Origin: Pseudomonas farsensis
Lineage (GTDB): Bacteria; Pseudomonadota; Gammaproteobacteria; Pseudomonadales; Pseudomonadaceae
NCBI RefSeq assembly: GCF_014268805.2
Contig: NZ_JABWRF020000002.1
Span: forward strand, 936,001 to 1,000,000
Direction of reading: 5' to 3'
DNA: 64,000 nucleotides
Position numbers and translations under genes: made by a program. Below, piece after piece: positions 55,619 through 64,000 of the stretch. The notes beneath the pieces are model-generated. The model worked only from the letters and a program-made list of their open reading frames with translations. It was not told where the DNA came from and searched no databases. The stretch's first letter is position 1. Each line of letters begins with the position of its first letter.

Positions 55619-58456
55619 ATGACTGATACAACAAGCCGGAAACCGCTGACTCTGCGGGCTTGGCCGCAGCACCTCAAACAGGTGAGCTGTGCAGCATTGC
55701 TCGGCCTCTGCTGCGCAGGCGCGGCGATGTACGCCCATGCCGAGGGCCTGGCAGCGCGCGCAGTGCTGGGCCAGGCGCACTCGTTCGATATTCCGGCGCA
55801 GAAGCTGGCCATCGCACTGATCAATTTCGGCCAGCAGAGCGGCCTGCAGGTCAGTGTCGACCCCGACCTGCTCGACGGCCTCAACTCCACGGCCATCAGC
55901 GGCCAGCTCAGCAGCGAAGCGGCGCTGGCACAACTGCTGCTCGGCACCGGCATTACCTGGGACTACGAATACGGCGCGCTGACGTTTCGCCTGCTGCAAG
56001 CCGAGACCGGCGCCGTAGAACTGCACAACACACTGATCCTGGGCGACACCCAGGAAAACAGCTTCATGGGCGCCACCGTCATTGACCGCAAAGCCATTCA
56101 GGCTTTCCCCGGTGCCAACGGTGACATCACCACCATGCTGCAGATGCACCCCAACGTGCAGTTCAGTACCGATCAGAAAAGCTCCAACACCCCCGGTGAA
56201 ATCGACCCGGCCGATATCAGCATCAACGGCGCCAAGTTCTACCAGAACAACTTCATGATCGATGGCATCTCGATCAACAATGACCTCGACCCCGGCGCGC
56301 ACGGTTATGGCGAAACCCGGCAGTTCGACTCGGCGCCGAGCCGCTCCCACGGCATTGCCCTGGACGCCGACCTGCTCGAAGAAATCAAGGTTTACGACAG
56401 CAACGTGCCGGTCGAGTACGGCGGCTTCAACGGCGGTGTGGTCGATGCCGTCACGCGTCGCCCGACCCAGGACCTGCACGGCAAGATCTCCTACGCCATG
56501 AGCCGTTCGGAGTGGACGCGGTATCACATCAGCGGCGAAGACAAGGAAAGCTTCAAGAACTCCTCCAACGAGAAGAACCAGCCAGACTTCAAGAAAACCA
56601 CCCTGCGTGGCACCCTTGAAGGGCACTTCACCGAGGACTTCGGCGCGCTGTTCAACTTCTCGCAAAAGCGCTCCTACCTGCCGCTGCGGACTTACGCCAA
56701 CGGTTACAACAGCCCGAACAATGACAACGAGCAGGAGCAGACCCGTGCGCTGGACAACTTCCTGCTCAAGACCTACTGGACCGTCAACGACCGCCTGACG
56801 CTGGACACCTCGGTTGTCTATGCACCGCAGGAAAACGTGTACTTTCGCGAGGACTACCGCGATTCGGAGTACACCAACATCAATGGCGGTTGGCAAAGTT
56901 CTATCAAGGCTATCTATGAAGGTGACAGCGCCCGTTGGACTCAGCAACTGGCCGTGAGCGACCTGTATGCCTCGCGTGAAGCTGACACCGACACGCTGAT
57001 CAACTGGTACTGGTCGGATGTAAAGAACTGGGGTCATCCTGACCGCGCCACCGCGCGCAGCAGCGAAGGCTCGTTCGGCAGCCTGGCGCAGACCCAGCGC
57101 AGCATCGACTACAAGCTCAAGGCGCAGTGGCAGACCTTCAATTTCGGTTCCTCGCTGCACACCGTGACCACAGGCCTGGAGCTGGGCTACCAGCGCGCCA
57201 CTTGGGAGCGTGAAGACGACGCGCTGGCGGTCACCACGTTCAAGCGCGACAACGGCACCGTCTGCGGCAATGACCCGTACTGCTCCATCGGCACCCTGCT
57301 CAATTTGCAGAACCGCCAATTCGGCTCGGCGATGATGGTGTACAGCGCCGGCAAGCTCGACATGCAGCAGAAGAAGTACGCCCTGTTCGTCGAGGACGAG
57401 ATCGGCTACGGCAACCTCACCCTGCGCCCTGGCCTGCGCTACGAAGGTGATGACTACATGGAGCAGAAGTCCCTGGCGCCGCGTTTTGCCGGTGACTATG
57501 ACTTTTTTGGCGACCGCAGCTCGGTGCTGGTGTTTGGGGCCAACCGTTATTACGGCCGCAACCTCTTCAAGTACCGCCTGGCAGACGGTCGCCAGGCATT
57601 CAACTCGCGCTATACCCGGGTCAACCAGACCGACGACTGGAAACTGGCCAGCAGCAACCTGAACATGAGCAAGTTCACCACCATGGACATCCCCTATGAC
57701 GACGAACTGATGCTCGGCTTCAACCAGCGGATGCTTGGCGCCGAGTTCCAGCTCAAATACGTCAACCGCAAGGGGCATGACCAGATCTACCGTACCCGGC
57801 CGTACTACAGCCTTGACCAGTCGCAGATCCCGGCGGGCTACAGCAAGGATCACTATGTCTACCTCAACGCCGGCACCAGCGAGACGGAGAACGTCACGCT
57901 GACCGTGATGCCACTGCAACCGCTACGCTTTCAGGGCACCAGCACCAGCGTGCAGTTGGCGCTGGACTGGTCCAAGAGCAAGGGCGCCCACGGCGAGACC
58001 TACGAGTCCGGTGTCGACCGCGAAGAAATGGACAACGATGACGTGGTCTACGACGGCAAGCTGGTGCCCTACGAAGAGCTGCCGCCCAGCGACTTCAACC
58101 GGCCCTGGACGGCGCGCCTTGTGACCATCACCGATATTCCACGCTGGAACCTTTCGGTGAGCAACTTCTTCCGTTATCGCGGCCCCTACGACCAAGTGGT
58201 GCGCGTTACACCGGATGTCGAAGTCGACGGCAAGAGCTACAGCCGCTACGAAACCGTGGCCGTCGCCGGCGCGCCCACCTGGGACATGCGCTTTGCCTGG
58301 GATATCCCCACCGGCAAAGAGCAGGCGTTCTTCGTCAATGTCGATGTAACCAACGTGACCGACCAGGTCAACCAGATCGCCAGCCGTTCCTCCACCAGCG
58401 TGGTCAGCTACGAAGTCGGCCGCCAGTACTGGCTTGAAGTCGGCTACCGCTTCTGA
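55619..58456 (+). CDS. TonB-dependent transducer receptor, FusA/YddB-type context
   Basis: A 945-aa outer-membrane receptor. I chose the ATG at 55619 (MTDTTSRKPLT) over a TTG further upstream. After a signal peptide ending near AMYAHA there is an STN signalling domain (HSFDIPAQKLAIALINFGQQ to LTFRL), so it can signal to FecR. The plug follows (ATVIDRKAIQAFPGANGDIT, INGAKFYQNNFMIDGISINN), then a 22-strand barrel ending in Phe (YWLEVGYRF). Its cysteine pair (GTVCGNDPYCS) sits in an extracellular loop. The next two genes encode an M16 peptidase and an SbmA/YddA-type ABC protein, as in Fus (ferredoxin uptake) and yddAB-pqqL loci. It probably imports an iron protein or large peptide rather than a siderophore. 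Confidence 0.88.
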   Translation: MTDTTSRKPLTLRAWPQHLKQVSCAALLGLCCAGAAMYAHAEGLAARAVLGQAHSFDIPAQKLAIALINFGQQSGLQVSVDPDLLDGLNSTAISGQLSSEAALAQLLLGTGITWDYEYGALTFRLLQAETGAVELHNTLILGDTQENSFMGATVIDRKAIQAFPGANGDITTMLQMHPNVQFSTDQKSSNTPGEIDPADISINGAKFYQNNFMIDGISINNDLDPGAHGYGETRQFDSAPSRSHGIALDADLLEEIKVYDSNVPVEYGGFNGGVVDAVTRRPTQDLHGKISYAMSRSEWTRYHISGEDKESFKNSSNEKNQPDFKKTTLRGTLEGHFTEDFGALFNFSQKRSYLPLRTYANGYNSPNNDNEQEQTRALDNFLLKTYWTVNDRLTLDTSVVYAPQENVYFREDYRDSEYTNINGGWQSSIKAIYEGDSARWTQQLAVSDLYASREADTDTLINWYWSDVKNWGHPDRATARSSEGSFGSLAQTQRSIDYKLKAQWQTFNFGSSLHTVTTGLELGYQRATWEREDDALAVTTFKRDNGTVCGNDPYCSIGTLLNLQNRQFGSAMMVYSAGKLDMQQKKYALFVEDEIGYGNLTLRPGLRYEGDDYMEQKSLAPRFAGDYDFFGDRSSVLVFGANRYYGRNLFKYRLADGRQAFNSRYTRVNQTDDWKLASSNLNMSKFTTMDIPYDDELMLGFNQRMLGAEFQLKYVNRKGHDQIYRTRPYYSLDQSQIPAGYSKDHYVYLNAGTSETENVTLTVMPLQPLRFQGTSTSVQLALDWSKSKGAHGETYESGVDREEMDNDDVVYDGKLVPYEELPPSDFNRPWTARLVTITDIPRWNLSVSNFFRYRGPYDQVVRVTPDVEVDGKSYSRYETVAVAGAPTWDMRFAWDIPTGKEQAFFVNVDVTNVTDQVNQIASRSSTSVVSYEVGRQYWLEVGYRF

Positions 58457-58483
58457 CTTGCCCATAAAAAATTGGATGCCCTG

Positions 58484-61270
58484 ATGAAAAAGCTCTTGGC
58501 CGGCCTGCTCGGCCCGCTGCTGCTCGGCGCCTGCGCGTCGATCCCCAACCCCGATGCGCCGCTGCCCTGGGACAGCCAGGTAGTCCACGGCCAGTTGCCC
58601 AACGGCCTGGCCTACCACCTGGTGCGCGAAACCTCGCAGCCGGGCCGCCTGGACTTGCGCCTGACGGTCAAGGCCGGTTCCGTGGACGAAGCCGACGACC
58701 AGGTCGGCGTGGCGCACATGGTCGAGCACCTGGCCTTTCACAGCCGCGCCGGGGGCGAGCACAACCTGCGCCAGCGCATGGCCGAGCTGGGTTGGGTGCA
58801 GGGGCGCCATTTCAATGCCATGACCAGCTACGAGCGGACCCAGTACCTGATCGGCCCGCCCGCCGGTGTGCGCCAGGCGCCGCAGGCCTTGCAAGCGCTG
58901 GCCGACCTGGTGTTCGCCGGCGACTACACGGCCGCCGACCTTGAGCGCGAGCGGCCCATTGTCATCGAAGAATGGCGCGGCGGCCTGGGTGTCGCCCAGC
59001 GCATGAATGAGCAGCGTACCGCCTCGCAGCGGGTCGGCTCGGCCTACCCCGGCCACCGCACCATCGGCAACGAGGCGGCCATTCGCTCGGCCAGCCTTGA
59101 GCGCCTGAAAGCGTTTCAGTCGCGCTGGTACCTGCCTGACAACATGGTGCTGTCGGCGGTGGGGGACTTCGACCCGCAGCAACTCAAGGCGCAAATCGAG
59201 CAGGCGTTCGGCAAGGCCCAGGCCGGCACGGTGCCAAGCCGCGCGCAGCGCGAACTGCGGCTGGACGACAAACTGAAAATCTTCCGTCTGCAAGACCCGC
59301 AGTCGGGCAGCAACCAAGTGGCGTTGTTGTTCCGCCTGCACGAGCCGGACAGCCGCGGTACCACCTACACGGCGCTGCGCGAAAAGCTCATCGACCGCAT
59401 GACGCTCAGCGCACTGGTCGACACCCTGCGCCGCCAGCCGCACAGCGCCGGGGTACGCAGCCTGACGGCGCAGAAAACGCTGATCGGCGAGCATTCCACG
59501 GTGCTCGGCATTGCCGCTGGCGTTGATGGCCAGGCCCACGAACAGGCGCTGCAAGGCCTGTTGACCGAAATCGAGCGGCTGCGCCAGCACGGTTTCAGCA
59601 AAGCCGACCACAAGCGCGAGCGTACCGCCATCGCCCGCCTGGCTACTAAAACGGTCAACAACCAGACCCCGCGCACGTTTGAACAGTGGGTCGAGCAACT
59701 CAACAACGCCGCTGTGCAGGGCCGCCCCGTGAGCGAGCGTGCCGCAGTTGGCAGGCGTTACCAGAAAGTGCTGCGCACTGTGTCGCTGCGCGATCTGAAC
59801 GAGCGCCTGGCGTTGTGGCTGAACAGCCCGGACCGGGTACTGCAAATCAGTGCACCGGGCACCTCGGCAGTCACCCTGCCAAGCGTCGCTGCGGTCCAGG
59901 CGCAGCAGGCCGCGCTGGCCGCCAGCCCGCTGCCCGAGCCAGTGCGCAAGGCCCCGCCTGCGGCGCCGGCTGCCGCGCTGGCGTTACCCGCCGCGCCCGC
60001 TTCGGCCACTGTCGTCGAGCGCGCGACCTACCCCGATCAGCAGGTCGAGCAGTGGCGGCTGAGCAACGGCGACCGCCTGGTGTGGCTCAAGCGCCCCGGC
60101 GCCGAGGGCCAGGTGCAGCTGCAGGCTGAGTCGTCCGCAGGCTACCGCCTGGACGGCGCACCGGTGTGGCGGGTGCAGATGGCCGCGCAACTGGCCGTGC
60201 GCAGCGGCGCGGTGGGCATGGCCCCACAGGCCTTGGCCAACTGGCGCCAGGCCAAGCGCGCCAACCTGAGCCTCGATCACCAGCCGCAACGCTTGCAACT
60301 GAGCCTGGGCGCACCGCCCGAGCAGTTGCAGGCCTTGCTGCAAAGCTATCGCATCAGCCAGACGGCGAGCATCGACCCGGTGCTGTTCGGCGAATCCCGT
60401 GCTGAGCTTTTACAGCGCCTGCGCAGCCGCCCGGACGACGTGCGTAGCCGTCAGGAGGCCGCCCTGCGCCAGCTGAAATACGGCGCCGACCATTGGCAGA
60501 CGCCAACCGCCGAGGCGGTCGAGGCATTGACTGTCGAGCAGTTGAACGCCGACTGGCAGCAACTGGCTGGCTCGCCGGTCACCTACTACCTGATGGCCGA
60601 TGCGCCCGCTGAGCAGCTTGAAACCATGGTACGCAGCCTGCTGGCGACCATCCCTCGGCGCGCCGAGCCTGTGGCCAGCCAGCCTGTGTTGCAGCAGCCA
60701 GGCCAGCGCCGTGCCGACCTTGCCATCGCCCTGGAGCCGCGCGCGGTGCTGCAAGCCAGCAGCTACCACCCGCAGCCCTGGAGCCCGCAGGCGGCGGTGC
60801 GTGTAGCGGTGCTGCGCGACCTGGCCAACCAGCGCCTGAAAGCCCAACTGCGCGGTGAAGCGTCGGGCGTGTATCGCCTGCGCTTTGACAGCGAGCTGAA
60901 CCCCGATACCCAGCGTATCGAGAGCAGCCTGACCTTCACCTGCGACCCGGCCCGGGTCGATGAGCTCTGGGCCATGGCCCAGCGCACCTTGGCCGGCCTT
61001 GACGTCGCTCAGGCCTGGGTCACTGGCGAACGCCGCGAGCTGCTGCGCCAGGAAAGCAAACGCCGTGACGACGCACAGACCCAGTTCAAGCGCCTGGCCC
61101 TCAGCGACCGCCGCTGGCAGGACCCGCGCTATCTGAAAACCCAGGCGCAACTGCCCGAGGCGTTGACCGTGCCTGAACTGCAACAGCAGGCCATGCATTT
61201 GTTCCCCCTTGAAAACCAGGTGCAACTGCGCCTGTTGCCCACGGCTGGCGCGCTGGAGCAGGCGCGTTGA
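58484..61270 (+). CDS. M16 metallopeptidase lipoprotein, PqqL/FusC-like
   Basis: A 928-aa zinc peptidase, the length of E. coli PqqL and FusC. The ATG at 58484 gives a lipoprotein signal with lipobox LGAC and Cys17. The inverted zinc motif HxxEH is HMVEH (His78, Glu81, His82), and the distal Glu lies in IVIEEWRGG (162-163). Two M16 halves are joined by a Pro/Ala-rich linker near residues 480-520; the second half lacks the zinc site, as usual. FusC and PqqL cut imported ferredoxin or similar proteins in the periplasm to release iron. It lies 27 bases after the receptor gene and overlaps the ABC gene (TTGA). Confidence 0.9.
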   Translation: MKKLLAGLLGPLLLGACASIPNPDAPLPWDSQVVHGQLPNGLAYHLVRETSQPGRLDLRLTVKAGSVDEADDQVGVAHMVEHLAFHSRAGGEHNLRQRMAELGWVQGRHFNAMTSYERTQYLIGPPAGVRQAPQALQALADLVFAGDYTAADLERERPIVIEEWRGGLGVAQRMNEQRTASQRVGSAYPGHRTIGNEAAIRSASLERLKAFQSRWYLPDNMVLSAVGDFDPQQLKAQIEQAFGKAQAGTVPSRAQRELRLDDKLKIFRLQDPQSGSNQVALLFRLHEPDSRGTTYTALREKLIDRMTLSALVDTLRRQPHSAGVRSLTAQKTLIGEHSTVLGIAAGVDGQAHEQALQGLLTEIERLRQHGFSKADHKRERTAIARLATKTVNNQTPRTFEQWVEQLNNAAVQGRPVSERAAVGRRYQKVLRTVSLRDLNERLALWLNSPDRVLQISAPGTSAVTLPSVAAVQAQQAALAASPLPEPVRKAPPAAPAAALALPAAPASATVVERATYPDQQVEQWRLSNGDRLVWLKRPGAEGQVQLQAESSAGYRLDGAPVWRVQMAAQLAVRSGAVGMAPQALANWRQAKRANLSLDHQPQRLQLSLGAPPEQLQALLQSYRISQTASIDPVLFGESRAELLQRLRSRPDDVRSRQEAALRQLKYGADHWQTPTAEAVEALTVEQLNADWQQLAGSPVTYYLMADAPAEQLETMVRSLLATIPRRAEPVASQPVLQQPGQRRADLAIALEPRAVLQASSYHPQPWSPQAAVRVAVLRDLANQRLKAQLRGEASGVYRLRFDSELNPDTQRIESSLTFTCDPARVDELWAMAQRTLAGLDVAQAWVTGERRELLRQESKRRDDAQTQFKRLALSDRRWQDPRYLKTQAQLPEALTVPELQQQAMHLFPLENQVQLRLLPTAGALEQAR

Positions 61271-62934
61271 ACACCTTGCGCAGGTTCTACCGGCTGAGCC
61301 GGCCATTCTGGCGCGACCGTGGCCAATGGCCGGCCTGGGCGATGCTGGCTGCGGTGATCGGCCTTGGCCTGCTGGTGGTGCAAATCAACGTGCTGATCAA
61401 CAGTTGGAGCAAGACGTTCTACGACACCCTGACGGCGTTCGACACCAGCGCCTTGTACGGGCTGGTCGGCCAGTACGCGATCTACCTGGGGGCGTACGTG
61501 CTGATCATCGTGTTCCTCGATTACATCCGCAAAGGCCTGGTGCTGCGCTGGCGCCAGGCCATGACCGGGCGGCTGACCGATGCCTGGCTGAGTGACCAGG
61601 CGTTCTATCGCCTGGGGCTCAACGGCGAGCCGGATAACCCCGACCAGCGCATCGCCCAGGATGTCGACGTGATGGTGGACCTGTCGATCGAGCTGGTGGC
61701 GTCGCTGGTGATCAACCTGGCCCAGGTGGGCGCCTTCGTGGTGATTCTGTGGAACCTCTCGGGCGTGCAGACCTTCAGCCTGTTTGGCGAGCGTTTTACC
61801 GTGCACGGCTATCTGGTGTGGATCGTGCTCATCTATACGTTGCTGGGCAGTGTGCTGACCCACCTGATCGGCAAACCGCTGCACCGCCTGAACTACGAGC
61901 GCGAGCATCGCGAAGCGGATTTTCGCGCAAGCCTTCTGCGCAAGCGCGACCATGCCGAGCAGATTGCCCTGTACCGGGGTGAGCAGGTGGAGCGCGAGCA
62001 ACTGGCCCAGCGGTTTGCTGCCATTGCCCATAACTGGCGGCAACTGATGGGGCGCGAACGTGATTTGAGTTTGTTCACCGTGGCCTATCAGCGCCTTAGC
62101 CTGATCATCCCGGTGTTCGCGGCCTTGCCGGCGTTCATGGCCAAGGCCATCACCCTGGGCGGGCTGATGCAGATCCGCAGCGCGTTCAACGCGGTGCATG
62201 ATTCGTTAAGCTGGTTCATCAAGCTGTACAACAAACTGGTGCGCTGGAGTGCGGCGCTGGAGCGGCTCGACCAGTTCGAGCAGGCCATCGCCGCCAGCCG
62301 CCGAGGCGTTGCGCCGGCGCCACAGGGTGAATGCCTGTGTGCGCAGGGCCTGACCCTGTGCCGCCCAGACGGCAGTGTGATGCTCGGTGATGTGCACCTG
62401 CAGGCGCAAGCCGGCCAGTGGTTGCGCCTTGCCGGGCGCAGCGGGCTGGGCAAATCGACCTTGCTGCGCACCTTGCAGGGCTTGTGGCCGTATTGCCGGG
62501 GCGACTGGCAGTTGCCTGCCGGGCGCAGCTTGTTGCTGCCGCAAAAGCCGTATCTGCCGCGCATGACCCTGCGTGGTTTGCTGGCTTACCCGCAGTTGGA
62601 GGGTTTCGATGAGCCCAGCTTACTGGATGCCTTGGGCAAGGTCGGGCTGGCGGCGTTGAGCCGGCGGCTGGATGACGAGCAGGAGTGGGAGCGGGTGCTG
62701 TCGGGCGGCGAGCAGCAGCGCCTGGGGCTGGCGCGGGCCTTGTTGTACCGGCCCGACACGCTGTACCTGGACGAAGCCACCAGCCAGCTGGACCTGGCCA
62801 GCGCCAAGGCATTGCTGCAGATGCTCAGGCGCGCGCTACCCGGTTGTACGGTGGTGGGGGTCACGCACCAAGAGGGTTTGGCGCCGCTGTTCGAGCGCAC
62901 GCTGGAGCTTGGCCAGTTGCCCCAGCCAGCATAG
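61267..62934 (+). CDS. SbmA/BacA/YddA-type ABC transporter (permease-ATPase)
   Basis: A 555-aa half-transporter of the ABC_membrane_2 group. It has about six membrane segments in residues 1-330 and an ATPase domain with Walker A GRSGLGKST, the signature LSGGEQQRLGLARALL, Walker B LYLDEATSQLD and the H-loop GVTHQ. YddA and FusD (same fold and length) lie beside pqqL/fusC and are thought to bring peptide fragments into the cytoplasm. The start is TTG at 61267, overlapping the peptidase stop (TTGA), so translation is coupled. No other partner gene follows; a REP-type palindrome ends the operon. Confidence 0.9.
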   Translation: MNTLRRFYRLSRPFWRDRGQWPAWAMLAAVIGLGLLVVQINVLINSWSKTFYDTLTAFDTSALYGLVGQYAIYLGAYVLIIVFLDYIRKGLVLRWRQAMTGRLTDAWLSDQAFYRLGLNGEPDNPDQRIAQDVDVMVDLSIELVASLVINLAQVGAFVVILWNLSGVQTFSLFGERFTVHGYLVWIVLIYTLLGSVLTHLIGKPLHRLNYEREHREADFRASLLRKRDHAEQIALYRGEQVEREQLAQRFAAIAHNWRQLMGRERDLSLFTVAYQRLSLIIPVFAALPAFMAKAITLGGLMQIRSAFNAVHDSLSWFIKLYNKLVRWSAALERLDQFEQAIAASRRGVAPAPQGECLCAQGLTLCRPDGSVMLGDVHLQAQAGQWLRLAGRSGLGKSTLLRTLQGLWPYCRGDWQLPAGRSLLLPQKPYLPRMTLRGLLAYPQLEGFDEPSLLDALGKVGLAALSRRLDDEQEWERVLSGGEQQRLGLARALLYRPDTLYLDEATSQLDLASAKALLQMLRRALPGCTVVGVTHQEGLAPLFERTLELGQLPQPA

Positions 62935-62948
62935 CCAAACCGCCCCGT

Positions 62949-63061
62949 GTAGGAGCGACCTTGTGTCGCGAAAGGGCTGCGTAGCAGCCCCGGCGATCCA
63001 ACATGGGGCAGCGACCCTGGGGCTGCTACGCAGCCCTTTCGCGACACAAGGCCGCTCCTAC
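62949..63061. repeat. family A REP-type inverted repeat
   Basis: Begins GTAGGAGCGACCTTGTGTC and ends with its near complement. It lies between the convergent ABC transporter gene and the 85-aa gene and may act as a bidirectional hairpin end. Confidence 0.9.
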
Positions 63062-63073
63062 AGTCGGAGTTTT

Positions 63074-63331
63074 TCAGGCGCGGTTCTTGAACGCTGCCAA
63101 CGCTGGCAGCAGTTGCTGTTCGATGGCCTGGCGCACCGCCGGCAAAATGGTCGCGCTGCCGGTGTACATCTGCTCGACCATGCCCTTGAGCGCACGGGCG
63201 TTGGGTTCGGTGAGCCCGCGTACGACCACTTCACAGGCTTGCTCGGCGCTGGCCCCGGCGGGGATGTCGAAACCCCGGGCGCGCAGGTGGCCCAGCAGGT
63301 CGTCCTGGTCAATCAGATCCGCATGCATCAT
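63074..63331 (-). CDS. conserved hypothetical protein (85 aa)
   Basis: An 85-aa soluble protein starting MMHADLIDQDDLLGHLRARG. AGAAGGGAC lies before the double ATG. It looks like a compact helical protein (FDIPAGASAEQACEVVVRG, NARALKGMVEQMYTGSATIL). I recognise no named family. The upstream in-frame extension is rejected because it crosses a terminator-like region. It is monocistronic. Confidence 0.7.
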   Translation of the reverse strand: MMHADLIDQDDLLGHLRARGFDIPAGASAEQACEVVVRGLTEPNARALKGMVEQMYTGSATILPAVRQAIEQQLLPALAAFKNRA

Positions 63332-63409
63332 GGCTGTTGTCCCTTCTGTCGCTAAGAGAGTGCTGCTGTTGTTTGCGACCGATTCTGTGTCGCCAGCGAC
63401 ACGCCGGCA

Positions 63410-63592
63410 AGGGCTGATTGTGGGGATGGCTGCTTTGGCTAAGAACAGGTCGTTTACGGCTAAATCAGCTCGACCACGAGCCAGCACACTGGAGTCATTC
63501 ACGGCACCGAGGGTTTGGTCACCCTCCCTTCTCGCACAGTGGATGTTGCTCGCTCTTGGCCCCGGATGCTCACGGCATCCGGGGTTATTTTT
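63410..63592 (+). ncRNA. candidate small RNA ending in a strong terminator
   Basis: The intergenic region between the 85-aa gene and the thioesterase gene ends with a perfect plus-strand hairpin CCCCGGATGC/GCATCCGGGG (63560-63584) plus a T-rich tail. No plus-strand gene precedes it, and both flanking genes are on the minus strand. A small RNA of roughly 150 bases or a 3' end of an unknown transcript would explain it. The 5' end is not determined. Confidence 0.4.
63560..63592 (+). terminator. rho-independent terminator without upstream gene
   Basis: Ten-base perfect stem, five-base loop and TTATTTTTT tail on the plus strand only; the minus strand has no T run. Confidence 0.85.
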
Positions 63593-63607
63593 TGTCCGCT
63601 TTTGCGC

Positions 63608-64000
63608 TCAGGCAGCCGCTAACCGGAGGGTTCTGCCGACGTATTCACCCGCCGGCAGATCCTGCTGCCCACGTTGCAGATCCTCTAGCAACTCGACGCT
63701 TCGGCTGCCGAACGGCGCAGATTTTGGCCCCGCCAGGTCCACATGCAGCAACATCTGCTCGCTGGCGGCCAGCGCCTGGTCAAACCCCTCGCGGTGCAGG
63801 CTGTGGTAGAGGTGCAGGCGCTTCTTGTCGAAGCCGATGATCTGCGTCTGCACCCACACGTCGGTATCAAGCTTCACCTCATGCAAATAGTTGATATGCG
63901 CCTCCAAGGTAAACAGCGAATGCCCGCTTTGCCCGCGGGCGTCGGCGTCCAGGCCGATGCGCTCCATCAGCGCATCGGTGGCATAGCTGAAAATCAGCAG
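63608..64000 (-). CDS. hot-dog thioesterase (5' end outside window)
   Basis: The C-terminal about 130 residues of an acyl-CoA thioesterase-like protein (visible part begins LLIFSYATDALMERIGLD). The SYATDALMERIGLD and HSLFTLEAHINYLHEVKLDT segments are typical of the 4-hydroxybenzoyl-CoA thioesterase-type hot-dog fold. In P. putida-group genomes a betainyl-CoA thioesterase of the carnitine degradation operon lies close to gbdR, and this gene may be that one. The start is beyond position 64000. Confidence 0.75.
   Translation of the reverse strand: MLIFSYATDALMERIGLDADARGQSGHSLFTLEAHINYLHEVKLDTDVWVQTQIIGFDKKRLHLYHSLHREGFDQALAASEQMLLHVDLAGPKSAPFGSRSVELLEDLQRGQQDLPAGEYVGRTLRLAAA

Overview
The window looks like a chromosomal segment of a Pseudomonas putida-group bacterium. 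The reasons are high GC with strong G/C third-position bias, dispersed REP-type palindromes of the Pseudomonas style, and a gene order (hisBHAF with a DUF2164 gene, choXWV, sdaA, gbdR, then a betainyl/carnitine-type thioesterase) that matches what I know of that group. All identifications come from reading the sequence; no database search was run.

Layout. 1-4.7 kb (minus): the 5' part of a DctB-family sensor kinase, preceded by the overlapping dTDP-L-rhamnose operon rmlBACD. 4.9-9.1 kb (plus): a three-part fusion (APH-type kinase, degenerate M23-like segment, class III aminotransferase/phospholyase), then agmatine deiminase. 9.3-20.5 kb: a 65-aa protein, an OprD-family porin, a two-component system divergent from a TonB siderophore receptor, a Suppressor-of-fused-like protein, a DUF3079 protein, a Tat-exported copper nitrite reductase and a Fic protein. 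A RelB/DinJ-type antitoxin with no toxin follows.

21.0-28.4 kb is an AT-richer genomic island at the 3' end of tRNA-Thr(TGT). It carries a Gabija-type pair (class 2 OLD nuclease plus UvrD-like helicase), a tyrosine-recombinase pair, a decayed P4-type integrase fragment and a near-perfect 17-bp copy of the tRNA end at the far border.

28.5-50.3 kb is housekeeping: a small lipoprotein, a methyltransferase, a 98-bp tandem array, a basic amino acid ABC transporter, a GABA-permease-like transporter, PPK2, tRNA-Phe, yggX-mutY-asmA, an MFS transporter, the his cluster and the choline ABC transporter. 50.7-53.6 kb holds sdaA and gbdR, which link choline/glycine-betaine degradation to serine catabolism.

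53.7-62.9 kb is the most interesting functional cluster: a Fur-boxed FecI-type sigma factor, FecR, a TonB receptor with an N-terminal signalling domain, a periplasmic M16 metallopeptidase lipoprotein and an SbmA/YddA-type ABC exporter-fold transporter. The last three correspond to FusA-FusC-FusD (ferredoxin piracy) and to YddB-PqqL-YddA. This suggests an iron-regulated system that imports an iron protein or peptide, cuts it in the periplasm and takes the pieces to the cytoplasm. The right edge holds an 85-aa protein, a candidate small RNA and a partial thioesterase.
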